NCBI GenBank assembly: GCA_049301135.1
Contig: JBAQKP010000287.1
Coordinates: 1-41,259, forward strand
Length of the DNA stretch: 41,259 nt
Origin: JAYXXU01 sp049301135
GTDB lineage: Bacteria; Pseudomonadota; Gammaproteobacteria; Pseudomonadales; Moraxellaceae
Direction: 5' to 3'
In this document: positions 1 through 8,030 of the stretch, piece by piece
Numbering within the stretch: position 1 is the first letter of the stretch
Layout of the letters: each line of letters opens with the position of its first letter
Notes under the pieces: generated by a model
The model's input: the letters and a program-made list of their open reading frames with translations, nothing else
Databases searched by the model: none
What the model was told of the DNA's origin: nothing
Position numbers and translations under genes: made by a program

Positions 1-602
1 AGTGGCGATGAGGCTTTTTCGGCACCACCGGCCAGCAGCACATCGGCATCACCATAGGCGATCAGCCGCGCTGCCAAGCCAATCGCATGCGTGGCACTGG
101 TGCAAGCAGTCGCGGTCGATAGATTCGGACCGCGCAGTCCGTAATGAATCGCCACCAGACCCGCCACCATATTAATAATGCCACCCGGCACAAAAAACGG
201 TGAAATTCGGCGCGCCCCTTGCGCTTGCAGCACACTATGCGTTTCCTCAATGAGCGGCAAACCGCCAATACCAGAGCCTAAAATCACCCCAATCCGATGG
301 GTTAGCGCGGGATCACCGTCGCGCAGTTGATCCAGTCCCGCTTGGCGTAACGCTTGGGTGGCAGCCGCAAAACCATACTGAATAAACAGGTCATTGCGCC
401 GCGCTTCTTTGGCGGATAGATACAGCGTCGGATCAAAATTTTTGACTGTTGCGGCGATTTGTGCGCGAAAGGTACTGGCATCAAAATCGGTAATCGTCGC
501 CACACCACTATGACCAGCACAGATACTCGCCCAGCTTGACGCTACATCCAGTCCAACTGGTGAGATCATGCCCAACCCCGTCACTACCACACGCTGTTTC
601 AT
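1..602 (-). CDS. fabF: 3-oxoacyl-ACP synthase II (KAS II), 5' part only
   Basis: Condenses malonyl-ACP with a growing acyl-ACP, the elongation step of type II fatty acid synthesis in the cytoplasm. The first 200 codons are present; the gene runs off the left edge, so the two catalytic histidines of the C-terminal half are not visible. The translation opens MKQRVVVTGLGMISPVG, the usual KAS II start, and contains the nucleophile motif TACTSATHAIG with Cys at about residue 167. The ATG is preceded by a GGAGGA ribosome binding site. It is the last visible gene of the fab cluster, about 200 bases after acpP and separated from it by a hairpin terminator, so its expression probably depends on read-through. 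FabB is less likely because of the acpP-fabF order and the N-terminal sequence. Confidence 0.95.
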   Translation of the reverse strand, partial: MKQRVVVTGLGMISPVGLDVASSWASICAGHSGVATITDFDASTFRAQIAATVKNFDPTLYLSAKEARRNDLFIQYGFAAATQALRQAGLDQLRDGDPALTHRIGVILGSGIGGLPLIEETHSVLQAQGARRISPFFVPGGIINMVAGLVAIHYGLRGPNLSTATACTSATHAIGLAARLIAYGDADVLLAGGAEKASSP

Positions 603-701
603 GCGTCCGCTTCCTCCACTCGCACTGATCACACTGATTATCGCGATTTCACACGACAAGGGAATGACAATACTTGCCAAGTTACCCGCCGATTAAACAA
701 C

Positions 702-724
702 AAAAAAGCCGCAACGAGGCGACT
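702..724 (-). terminator. Rho-independent terminator or attenuator between acpP and fabF
   Basis: On the minus strand a 6-bp stem (AGTCGC with GCGGCT, one G-T wobble) around the loop CTCGTT is followed directly by a run of T. It lies 76 bases after the acpP stop and upstream of fabF. It probably ends most acpP transcripts and lets fewer through to fabF, fitting the large excess of ACP over KAS II that cells need (inference). Confidence 0.65.
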
Positions 725-799
725 ATTTTGTCACGGTTTAGCCAATGCTTGAACCCGATTAAGGCTTAATCTCGGATTCACAATGACTCAAACGATGAT

Positions 800-1042
800 T
801 TAGGCATTGCCCAGTTTGTTATTGACGTAGTCAATCGCAGACTGAACCGTGGTGATTGAGCCTGAATCTTCATCTGGAATGGTAATCCCAAAGTCATTTT
901 CAAAAGACATGACCAACTCGACCAAGTCAAGTGAATCCGCTCCCAAATCATCCATAAAAGAAGCGTCGTTGTTAATTTCTTCGGCACGCATTCCTAGCTG
1001 TTCAGCAACAGCCTTTTTAATGCGCAGTTCGATGTCGCTCAC
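800..1042 (-). CDS. acpP: Acyl carrier protein
   Basis: Small acidic carrier protein that holds acyl intermediates on a 4'-phosphopantetheine arm during fatty acid synthesis. It has 80 residues, normal for the family. The phosphopantetheine site is the DSL motif at residues 36-38 with Ser37, inside GADSLDLVELVM. The start codon is GTG, with a strong GAGGAG ribosome binding site about 10 bases upstream. It has its own promoter at 1084-1112 in the gap after fabG and a terminator downstream, so it is probably transcribed both as part of the cluster and as an abundant short message. Confidence 0.98.
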   Translation of the reverse strand: MSDIELRIKKAVAEQLGMRAEEINNDASFMDDLGADSLDLVELVMSFENDFGITIPDEDSGSITTVQSAIDYVNNKLGNA

Positions 1043-1083
1043 AGGATTCTCCTCGCAGTGTGGCGTCTTTAAAAATCGGCTTC

Positions 1084-1112
1084 AGTATAAAGTAAAGCCG
1101 CTCAGTTACCAA
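1084..1112 (-). promoter_or_regulatory. Putative sigma-70 promoter of acpP
   Basis: On the minus strand TTGGTA (-35) and TATACT (-10) are separated by exactly 17 bases. The predicted start lies about 35 bases before the acpP GTG. It would let acpP be expressed well above its upstream neighbours. Confidence 0.65.
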
Positions 1113-1160
1113 CAATCGTATCACCAACTCGTGCAGATTAGTCACCTACTGCACGCGATG

Positions 1161-1901
1161 TTAATCAAAATACATACCGCCGTTGACCGGTAACACAGCA
1201 CCCGTGACATAGCTGGCATTGGTACTCGCCAAAAAGCATACCGCAGCCGCGATGTCTTGTGGTTGGCCTAAACGTCCAAGCGGAATCGTTTCGAGCAGTT
1301 TTTGGCGTAGCGTGTCGTTTAGCACATCGGTCATGTCGGTTTCGATAAAGCCCGGCGATACACAGTTGACCGTGATGTTGCGGCTGCCCATCTCACGCGC
1401 CAAGGCACGACTGAAGCCCTCAATGCCTGCTTTGGCGGCGGCATAGTTGGTCTGACCTGCATTGCCGAGTTTGGCACTGACCGAAGTGATATTAATGATC
1501 CGCCCAAAACGGGCTTTGGCCATGCCTTTTAACACGCGTTTGGACAGCGCAAAAACCGCATTCAAATGCACGTGGATAATGTCATGCCAGTCATCGGCTT
1601 TCATGCGTAGCAGCAGATTGTCTTTGGTGATGCCTGCATTGTTGACCAGCACCGCCACCGAACCGTATTGCTGCTCAATCTGACTGATCAGCGCATCAAT
1701 CGCCACATGATCGCGCACATCGAGCAGCATACCGACACCCTGTCCCGCATGCCGCTCAGTGATCGCTTGTGCACCAACCTCAGTGGTGGCCGTGCCGACC
1801 ACAAAAAACCCATCCGCTTGCAGTTGCAATGCAATCGCAGCACCAATCCCACGACTGGCACCAGTCACCAGTGCGATTTTGGCAGTAATCTGTTCGGTCA
1901 T
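1161..1901 (-). CDS. fabG: 3-oxoacyl-ACP reductase
   Basis: NADPH-dependent short-chain dehydrogenase that reduces 3-oxoacyl-ACP to 3-hydroxyacyl-ACP. It has 246 residues, as usual. The cofactor motif TGASRGIG is at residues 13-20, NNAG at 87-90, and the catalytic Ser140, Tyr153 and Lys157 (YAAAK) are all present. The chosen ATG overlaps the fabD stop by four bases (ATGA), typical of translational coupling. The open frame continues 67 codons upstream, but that part only mirrors fabD in another frame. Confidence 0.97.
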   Translation of the reverse strand: MTEQITAKIALVTGASRGIGAAIALQLQADGFFVVGTATTEVGAQAITERHAGQGVGMLLDVRDHVAIDALISQIEQQYGSVAVLVNNAGITKDNLLLRMKADDWHDIIHVHLNAVFALSKRVLKGMAKARFGRIINITSVSAKLGNAGQTNYAAAKAGIEGFSRALAREMGSRNITVNCVSPGFIETDMTDVLNDTLRQKLLETIPLGRLGQPQDIAAAVCFLASTNASYVTGAVLPVNGGMYFD

Positions 1902-2878
1902 GCGATATGTCCTCCAGCCAGAGCAACTTGCTCTAGCGCATCTTCTAAACGGCTGCGGGTATCCAATGGATACGCGGTAAAACCCTGCGGCATCCGCTTG
2001 GCCAGCCCGACCAGCACATTGCCAGGGCCACACTCGACCAACTGCCCAATCCCCTTGTCCGCCACTACCTGCATGCTTTGTGTCCAGCGTACCGGCTGAC
2101 ACAGTTGATCAATCAGGGCTTGCCGAATCGCTTCGACATCGCTGGCAATCGCAGCAGGCGCATTTTGGATCACTGGAATGACAGGCGCATGAAATGCTGT
2201 CTGCTGGAGTAGCTCAGCCAACTGCACTGCGGCAGGCTGCATCAGACTGCAATGCGACGGCACACTGACTGGCAGTGCCAAGGCTTTGCCGCCGAGCACC
2301 TTAAACGCAGCCATCGCCTGTTGCACCGCGGCTTGTGTACCCGCGATCACCACTTGACCGACCGCGTTAAAATTGGCCGCTTCGACCACTTGTGCCAGCT
2401 CACGACTGACTTTTGCACAACCGGCCACCACTGTGGCATCGTCCAAACCAATAATCGCCGCCATCGCACCCGACCCGACCGGCACTGCCGCTTGCATCAA
2501 TTGGCCACGCGTATGCACCAAGCGCACAGCATCAGTCAAACTGAGCGTTTCGGCGGCAACCAACGCGCTATATTCGCCGAGCGAATGGCCAGCCAACACC
2601 GTCGGTGGTAAGCCACCCAATGCCTGCCACAAGCGCCACAATGCCACACTGCTGGTTAAAATCACCGGCTGGGTAAATTCGGTTTGATTCAGGCGTTCAT
2701 CGCCCTGCGCAATCTGCCACAGATCAAAGCCAACCGCATCGCTGGCCTCAGCAAAGCACTCGCGCACTTGGATAAATTCTTGATAAATTTCGGCCAGCAT
2801 ACCGGCTTTTTGCGAGCCTTGGCCGGTAAATAACATGCCGATTCGCACACCCTGACTGGTTAACACATCCGTCGTCAT
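1898..2878 (-). CDS. fabD: Malonyl-CoA:ACP transacylase
   Basis: Transfers malonyl from CoA to ACP, supplying the two-carbon donor for elongation. It has 326 residues, a little longer than the usual ~310. The oxyanion-hole motif GQGSQ is near residue 19, and the nucleophile elbow GHSLG is at 97-101 with Ser99; a PSHCSLM segment near residue 208 carries the expected catalytic His. It lies between plsX and fabG, with only 49 bases to plsX and a 4-base overlap with fabG. No fabH lies between plsX and fabD, unlike in E. coli. Confidence 0.97.
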   Translation of the reverse strand: MTTDVLTSQGVRIGMLFTGQGSQKAGMLAEIYQEFIQVRECFAEASDAVGFDLWQIAQGDERLNQTEFTQPVILTSSVALWRLWQALGGLPPTVLAGHSLGEYSALVAAETLSLTDAVRLVHTRGQLMQAAVPVGSGAMAAIIGLDDATVVAGCAKVSRELAQVVEAANFNAVGQVVIAGTQAAVQQAMAAFKVLGGKALALPVSVPSHCSLMQPAAVQLAELLQQTAFHAPVIPVIQNAPAAIASDVEAIRQALIDQLCQPVRWTQSMQVVADKGIGQLVECGPGNVLVGLAKRMPQGFTAYPLDTRSRLEDALEQVALAGGHIA

Positions 2879-2927
2879 CTGTAAAATTCCGCACTAGGTT
2901 ACATGATAAACTGTATTGAATACTGGG

Positions 2928-3920
2928 TTAAACCCGCCGCTGAATCAACGCGGGAATGTCATGCTCCGCCGCACGAATCGCCACTTCTAGCGCACGCGCA
3001 AACGCCACCTGATCCGCACCGCCATGACTTTTAATCACCGTTCCGGCCAGACCAACTAAAGGTGCGCCATTATGCTGTGCCGGATTCAGCCTTTGTCGCA
3101 AGCGCCTTAACACCGGCAAGGCAATCAGCCCCATCAGTTTGGTCGCAGGATTACGCGAGAACTCCGCTTTGAGGCTATCCGCGAATAAATGCGCCACCCC
3201 TTCGGCTGTCTTGAGCGCGATATTGCCATGTAAGCCATCACACACCACAATATCGGCTTGATCAGCAAAGATCCCATCGCCTTCAATAAAACCCAAATAA
3301 TTCAGAGAACTGGCTTTCAGTAGTCCATGCGCTTCACGAATCGTATCATTGCCTTTAATGTCTTCTTCACCAATATTCAGCAGACGGATACGCGGATTAG
3401 CTTGATCGGTAATCGCTGCAACCACCACATGTGCCATTTCGGCAAACTGATATAAATGCTTGGCACTCGCGCCGACATTTGCGCCAAGATCCAGCATATA
3501 GCACGCACCAGTTGCGGTGGGCAGTGCACTCATGATTGCTGGACGTTCAATCCCTTCGCAGGTTTTCAGTACCATACGACCAAGCGCCATTAATGCACCC
3601 GTATTGCCCGCGCTCACACAGGCATCGGCCTGTTGGTTTTTGACCGCTTCTAAAGCAAGTCGCATCGAAGATTGGCGTTTTTGGCGCAAGGCGGTCGAGA
3701 TGGAATCATCCATCGTGACGAATTCGGGGGTATGCTGGAGTTGTACACGACGCAGTAAATCACTGCCAAAAGCATCTAAATAGGTTTGAATAATAGCTTG
3801 GTCGCCGTATAACTGCACCAGCAACTGCGGATAACGCAATAAAATATCTTGTACCGCTGGAACAACAACGCGGGGACCGAAATCCCCGCCCATGGCATCG
3901 ACTGCAAGCCGGATTGCCAT
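2928..3920 (-). CDS. plsX: Phosphate acyltransferase PlsX
   Basis: Converts acyl-ACP to acyl-phosphate, the donor for the first acylation of glycerol-3-phosphate, linking fatty acid synthesis to phospholipid synthesis at the inner face of the membrane. It has 330 residues, normal for PlsX. The N-terminal AVDAMGGDFGP signature is at residues 6-16, and the internal SAGNTGALMALG and LDLGANVG segments are present. It sits between rpmF and fabD, the standard order of this cluster. Confidence 0.97.
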   Translation of the reverse strand: MAIRLAVDAMGGDFGPRVVVPAVQDILLRYPQLLVQLYGDQAIIQTYLDAFGSDLLRRVQLQHTPEFVTMDDSISTALRQKRQSSMRLALEAVKNQQADACVSAGNTGALMALGRMVLKTCEGIERPAIMSALPTATGACYMLDLGANVGASAKHLYQFAEMAHVVVAAITDQANPRIRLLNIGEEDIKGNDTIREAHGLLKASSLNYLGFIEGDGIFADQADIVVCDGLHGNIALKTAEGVAHLFADSLKAEFSRNPATKLMGLIALPVLRRLRQRLNPAQHNGAPLVGLAGTVIKSHGGADQVAFARALEVAIRAAEHDIPALIQRRV

Positions 3921-3988
3921 CGTTTATCTCACAGTCACAACAACGATCATGAGAAAACAGTCACGTCAAGCACGCGACGCTTGCGGTC

Positions 3989-4174
3989 TTATTCGTCGAT
4001 TGCTGCAACAGCAAACAATTGACGACCACGATAAAAACCATCTTTGGTCACATGGTGACGCAGATGGCTTTCGCCAGTGGTTTTGTCAACCGATACCGCT
4101 GCAACAGTCAGGGCATCATGTGAACGACGCATGTCGCGGCGTGAACGGCTTACTCGGTTTTGCTGAACGGCCAT
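3989..4174 (-). CDS. rpmF: 50S ribosomal protein L32
   Basis: Small basic protein of the large ribosomal subunit. It has 61 residues and begins MAVQQNRVSRSRRDMRRSHD, the classic L32 start. The C-terminal half keeps the HHVTKDGFYRGR segment. The paired CxxC zinc motifs of some L32 proteins are absent, so this is the zinc-free form. An AAGGAG-type ribosome binding site precedes the ATG. The gene lies 95 bases after yceD. Confidence 0.97.
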   Translation of the reverse strand: MAVQQNRVSRSRRDMRRSHDALTVAAVSVDKTTGESHLRHHVTKDGFYRGRQLFAVAAIDE

Positions 4175-4269
4175 GAGAGGCTCCTTGTATCAAAGATCGG
4201 ACGGCCAGTCAGCTGGAACCGTCAGTCGGGTTAAATGCCAAGTTAAGTCCTATGCCGGTTCAACCGATA

Positions 4270-4818
4270 CTAGGACTGCAAATTGCCTTTCAAGCTGGCC
4301 AAGATGCCAAACGGATTGTCACTGCGCGTCGGAGTTTCCTCCACCACTGCCGCCACGCCGATCTCACAATCATCGTGACGCGGTGCTAAAGGCAGCGACA
4401 ACAACATCTCGTCCTCAAGCAAGGCCAACAGATCGATCACTTGCTCGTCATCAATACCGTGCGCCAGTTGCTCTTCGCTCAACACCACAAAGTCAGCATC
4501 TTCGCCCAAACGATCGGCATACTTCAGATCACTTAGCAACGCCAAGTCCACCACCGTATCCACATCTTGTTGCACTGGTGCCAGACAACGCTGGCAGGTC
4601 AACGCAATGCTGGTGTGTAACGTCGCCTCAATACAGGCCACACCACGCTCATTTTGGTACAAACGACACTGCACTTGCACATCAAGCGCATCAATGGGCG
4701 GAACAACCTCTTGCGCAATCCGAGTAAAACGTGACAATGGCACGCTACCTGACCACGAAAAGCCTTGTTCGGCTCGTTTAAACGGCTCGATCTGCGCCGG
4801 AAAGGTATTTGCTGACAT
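4270..4818 (-). CDS. yceD: YceD/DUF177 family protein
   Basis: DUF177 protein encoded immediately upstream of rpmF; members of the family have been linked to 23S rRNA or large-subunit maturation, but the exact role here is not shown by the sequence. It has 182 residues against about 173 in E. coli. A LTCQRCLAPV segment near residues 73-82 carries the conserved CxxC pair, and the tail NPFGILASLKGN matches the conserved C-terminal NPFAxLxxLK signature. The start codon lies only about six bases from the predicted transcription start, so the message may be almost leaderless. Confidence 0.92.
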   Translation of the reverse strand: MSANTFPAQIEPFKRAEQGFSWSGSVPLSRFTRIAQEVVPPIDALDVQVQCRLYQNERGVACIEATLHTSIALTCQRCLAPVQQDVDTVVDLALLSDLKYADRLGEDADFVVLSEEQLAHGIDDEQVIDLLALLEDEMLLSLPLAPRHDDCEIGVAAVVEETPTRSDNPFGILASLKGNLQS

Positions 4819-4830
4819 AATAGGGCGTGA

Positions 4831-4859
4831 ATTCTACAAAGTTGCGGGGGATGTGTCAA
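4831..4859 (-). promoter_or_regulatory. Strong putative promoter of the yceD-rpmF-plsX-fab cluster
   Basis: On the minus strand TTGACA (perfect -35) and TAGAAT (-10) are separated by exactly 17 bases. The predicted +1 falls about 5-7 bases before the yceD ATG, leaving no room for a normal ribosome binding site. Confidence 0.8.
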
Positions 4860-4924
4860 AGCATAGAGTGCTTTTCAGACAAAATCATGCAAATTCTCTG
4901 CTGAATTTTAAATTGCGTGCGGTC

Positions 4925-5599
4925 ATGTGGCAAAATCCACCGCGTATCCCTTTAACAGCCTTGAGCCTGATCGTTGTGAATCCTGTGGTGTTTGACCGTT
5001 TATACCCTGCTATTTGCGCTGTTTTGCCCGCACAATCAGCGCCTTGGCCGCAACATGCCGATGAGGCGGCGCAAGTAGCATGGCTGATTGCCCAATTCAA
5101 CACCTGTTTTAGTGACCACAACACCGTATTGGCGCATAGCCCTGACGAGCCTGAATATCGACCGGCAACTGCACAACAAGCGGCACAGATCTTATTTGCG
5201 CATGGTTTTTTTGCCAGTGCACTACACGAAATCAGCCATTGGTGTATCGCAGGTGGTGAGCGACGCACACTAGCGGACTTGGGCTATTGGTACGCGCCGG
5301 ATGGCCGTAGCCGCGAGCAACAACAGTTGTTTGAGCAAGTTGAGATTAAACCACAGGCGCTCGAGTGGTTGCTGACCGTGGCCTGCGACCGACCGTTTCG
5401 GGTGTCGTTGGATAATTTAAACGGCGATGCGGGCAATGGCGACACGTTTAAGGATGCGGTGTATGCACGATTGCATGCCCTGTTGGATGGCACTGCACCG
5501 ATTCCGGCGGATGCTGTGCGTTTGCTACAGGTTTTATTGGCAAAAATTCGCCCGCAGCGCCCGCTGTGCCGCAGTGAGTTCCGACGTGATCAGCTATAA
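4925..5599 (+). CDS. epmC: Elongation factor P hydroxylase (EpmC/YfcM)
   Basis: Hydroxylates the lysylated lysine of elongation factor P, the last step of the EpmB-EpmA-EpmC modification that relieves ribosome stalling at prolines. The signature HEISHWCIAGGERR is followed closely by LGYWYAPDGR and by FEQVEIKPQALEW, all typical of this family; HEISH supplies likely metal ligands. With the ATG at 4925 the protein has 224 residues, longer than the ~180 of E. coli. A GTG at 4976 would shorten it to 207. Neither start has a convincing ribosome binding site. The open frame reaches back to 4607, but that part lies antisense to yceD. The gene is divergent from yceD. Confidence 0.9.
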   Translation: MWQNPPRIPLTALSLIVVNPVVFDRLYPAICAVLPAQSAPWPQHADEAAQVAWLIAQFNTCFSDHNTVLAHSPDEPEYRPATAQQAAQILFAHGFFASALHEISHWCIAGGERRTLADLGYWYAPDGRSREQQQLFEQVEIKPQALEWLLTVACDRPFRVSLDNLNGDAGNGDTFKDAVYARLHALLDGTAPIPADAVRLLQVLLAKIRPQRPLCRSEFRRDQL

Positions 5600-5678
5600 A
5601 CACCGATGATCTTGTAAACTCAAAATATGCCAAAAAAACAGCGTACAATCGGATTTACTTAATTGTGGAGCGATGATC

Positions 5679-6299
5679 ATGCTGCATTTGCGCGTTCATC
5701 CCGATAATCCGCAAAATCGCTTGATTGAACAAGCGGCACAACGGATTCACCAAGGCGATATTGTGGCCTATCCAACCGATACCGCCTATGCCTTGGGCTG
5801 TCATCTCGGTGACAAAGCCGCCATGGAACGAATTGGCCGGATCAGGCGCTTGTCCGATAAACACCAATATACGCTGCTGTGTCGTGATTTGTCCGAAATC
5901 GCCACCTATGCACGGGTCAGCAATGAGATGTACCGCCTACTCAAGGCACATACGCCCAGTCAGTGTACGTTTATTTTGCCTGCAACCAGCGAAGTGCCGC
6001 GCCGACTGATGCACCCCAAGCGTAAAACCATCGGGATTCGCGTGCCGACGCATCCGGTTTGTCAGGCCTTACTCGACGCACTGGGCGAACCCATGCTGAC
6101 CAGCACCTTACAACTGCCGGAGCAAGCCCAGCCGATGGATGATCCAGAGGAGATTGAGCAGTTACTACAGCATCAACTCGACGTGTTACTCGACAGCGGT
6201 GTGATTACGCGCGGACTGACCACGATTATTGATTTATCTGGTGATGAACCGGTGTTGGTTCGACAAGGCATGGGCGATGTCAGTGCGATCCTGCCCTAG
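5679..6299 (+). CDS. yciO: YciO family protein (Sua5/YciO/YrdC fold)
   Basis: Member of the threonylcarbamoyl-AMP synthase superfamily. The paralogue TsaC (YrdC) makes the intermediate for the t6A37 tRNA modification; YciO's own role is less settled. The translation matches E. coli YciO closely in length (206) and sequence: HPDNPQNRLI near the start, AYPTDTAYALGC, and KRKTIGIRVP. Two ATGs lie six bases apart. The second, at 5679, has GGAG eight bases upstream, while the first would be only two bases from it, so the second is chosen. Confidence 0.92.
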   Translation: MLHLRVHPDNPQNRLIEQAAQRIHQGDIVAYPTDTAYALGCHLGDKAAMERIGRIRRLSDKHQYTLLCRDLSEIATYARVSNEMYRLLKAHTPSQCTFILPATSEVPRRLMHPKRKTIGIRVPTHPVCQALLDALGEPMLTSTLQLPEQAQPMDDPEEIEQLLQHQLDVLLDSGVITRGLTTIIDLSGDEPVLVRQGMGDVSAILP

Positions 6300-6639
6300 C
6301 GTCTGTTGAAGTTTGAGGCAATCTCAACAAAAATTACTCCAACCAAAACAGACTGCTTGACCTTGAAACAAATGCCCAGATACAAAAAACTAACAGTGCC
6401 AGCCTAAATCTGACTGACCGTTCAGGATAATTGATGCCGGCGCATGCGGATTTTGTTATACTGTCGCCTGAGTTTTTGCGCTATTGCTCGCGAGATAATG
6501 ATTTTACTGTGATAGCTGTCATGATGCCACGAATCTGTATTTTGTCCGACGTCACAACCCACCTGATCAGACCGTCCATGCGACACTGCTGCTATCGACT
6601 TGCATCTGGTACAGATTGCTGTTCACGCGTATTCCTCGC
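6300..6639 (+). other. Gene-free gap between yciO and scpA
   Basis: No convincing coding sequence. A TATACT -10-like box at 6457-6462 follows TTGATG at 6431-6436, a spacing of 20, too long for a good promoter, yet this is the best candidate for scpA transcription. A 70-codon frame at 6431-6643 is Cys- and Arg-rich with no recognisable features and is probably not a gene. A weak TTGAG/CTCAA hairpin lies near 6316-6330. Confidence 0.4.
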
Positions 6640-7425
6640 ATGAGCCACCTGCAACTCAACCCAGCACGGATTGATCACACGTGGCTTGAAGCATTGCCCA
6701 ACGATCTGTATATCCCGCCTGAAGCTTTTGCCATTTTACTCGAACGCTTTGAAGGGCCACTGGATTTTTTGCTGTATTTGGTCAAAAAAAACGGCTTTGA
6801 TTTGCGTCAGATCGACATTGCACCGATTGCCAGCCAGTACATGGCCTATATCAATCTGATGCAGCATATCGACGTCGAGCTGGCAGCAGATTATCTGGTG
6901 ATGGCTGCATTATTGGCGGACATCAAGTCACGTTTGCTGCTGCCCAAACCAAGCAAGGTCGAGCTTGAAGATGATCCTCGGCACAATCTGTTAGAGCGCT
7001 TGGCGCGCTACGCACAGATTAAGACCGCCGCGCAACAGCTTCAGCAAGCCGAGATTTTAGGTCGAGATCGTCATCTGGCGTATGCCGAACGACCGGAGGC
7101 GGAAAACCCTGTGAGCAGCGGTGGTTTTTCAGCGCAATTATTACACGATGCGATGCTGGCATTACTGGGGCGACCTGAGCCACTGCGTCACGAGGTACCT
7201 GCGGAGTCGGTCGATTTGGCCGAACGGATGGATGCGGTACAGCGTGCGGTACAGTCGGGTCAGCCGGTGCGTTTTAAAGATTTATTGTTGGCACGACAAG
7301 GGCGAATTGGGGTGGTGGTGAGCTTGATTGCGGTATTGGAGCTGTTACGCCAACGCTGTATTCGTGTGATTGACGATGGGTTGTCCGCACGGGCGTTGTG
7401 TGTGATTCGATGCGATGAAGGTTGA
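6640..7425 (+). CDS. scpA: Segregation and condensation protein A
   Basis: Kleisin subunit of the SMC-ScpA-ScpB condensin complex that organises and separates the chromosome. The N-terminal SMC-binding signature FEGPLDFLLYLVKKN is present, followed by IDIAPIASQYMAYI and the conserved AADYLVMAALLADIKSRLLL helix; the C-terminal winged-helix end includes VVVSLIAVLELLRQ. The ATG at 6640 gives 261 residues; a TTG at 6616 in the same frame adds eight. The ribosome binding site is weak in both cases. It ends one base before the preferred scpB start. Confidence 0.93.
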   Translation: MSHLQLNPARIDHTWLEALPNDLYIPPEAFAILLERFEGPLDFLLYLVKKNGFDLRQIDIAPIASQYMAYINLMQHIDVELAADYLVMAALLADIKSRLLLPKPSKVELEDDPRHNLLERLARYAQIKTAAQQLQQAEILGRDRHLAYAERPEAENPVSSGGFSAQLLHDAMLALLGRPEPLRHEVPAESVDLAERMDAVQRAVQSGQPVRFKDLLLARQGRIGVVVSLIAVLELLRQRCIRVIDDGLSARALCVIRCDEG

Positions 7426-7426
7426 G

Positions 7427-7975
7427 ATGCAGCCAGATCAGCATCCTATACTCGACCCAAACCAACTTGAGGCGTTGTTGTTTGCCAGTGAAACCGCACT
7501 GACGGTACGGCGGATCGAGCTGTTGTTACAGCAAGTCTACCCGATTGGTGCGATTGAAGCTGGACTAGCGACGCTAGCGCAACGCTATCAAGGCAGTGCG
7601 TTGTGTTTGATCGACGGGGCGCAAGGCTGGCGCATACAGATTCGAACGGCGTATGCCACCGTGATTCAGCACGCATGGCCAGAACGGCAGCTGAAACTAT
7701 CACAGGCATTGCTCGAAACCTTAAGCGTGATTGCGTATCACCAGCCAGTGACGCGCAGTGATATTGAACAGATTCGCGGAGTGGCCATTAATAGCCAGAT
7801 CCTCCGCACTTTATTCGATCGCCAATGGATTGTCGAACGAGGGCATCGTGACGTGGCAGGGCGACCTGCGCTGTTGGTAACGACACGAGTTTTTTTGGAA
7901 GCATTTGGTTTGCAGTCTTTGACTGACTTGCCGGTGCTGAAGCAAACCATGATTCCTTTGGCAGTAACAACTTAA
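7427..7975 (+). CDS. scpB: Segregation and condensation protein B
   Basis: Winged-helix partner of ScpA in the SMC condensin complex. Characteristic segments are LEALLFASETALTVRRIELL near the N-terminus, ALLETLSVIAYHQPVTRSDI in the second winged helix, and IRGVAINSQILRTLFDRQWI. The chosen ATG has AAGG five bases upstream and gives 182 residues; an in-frame ATG at 7415 would overlap scpA by 11 bases. The order scpA-scpB-rluB is conserved in many gammaproteobacteria and points to one transcript. Confidence 0.93.
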   Translation: MQPDQHPILDPNQLEALLFASETALTVRRIELLLQQVYPIGAIEAGLATLAQRYQGSALCLIDGAQGWRIQIRTAYATVIQHAWPERQLKLSQALLETLSVIAYHQPVTRSDIEQIRGVAINSQILRTLFDRQWIVERGHRDVAGRPALLVTTRVFLEAFGLQSLTDLPVLKQTMIPLAVTT

Positions 7976-8030
7976 TGCCGCGGTCTGATGCGTTGGGGCT
8001 AAAACAATATTTTTGAGTTGAGGTATGCAG

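Noticed and set aside
1902..2102. Upstream extension of fabG giving a 313-residue protein
   Set aside because: The extra 67 residues are the fabD gene read in another frame; the SDR fold begins at the ATG that overlaps the fabD stop.
4607..4924. Long N-terminal extension of epmC
   Set aside because: It lies antisense to yceD and over its promoter, and resembles no EpmC sequence.
6431..6643. 70-codon frame upstream of scpA
   Set aside because: Cys/Arg-rich, no ribosome binding site, no recognisable features, and overlaps the start of scpA.
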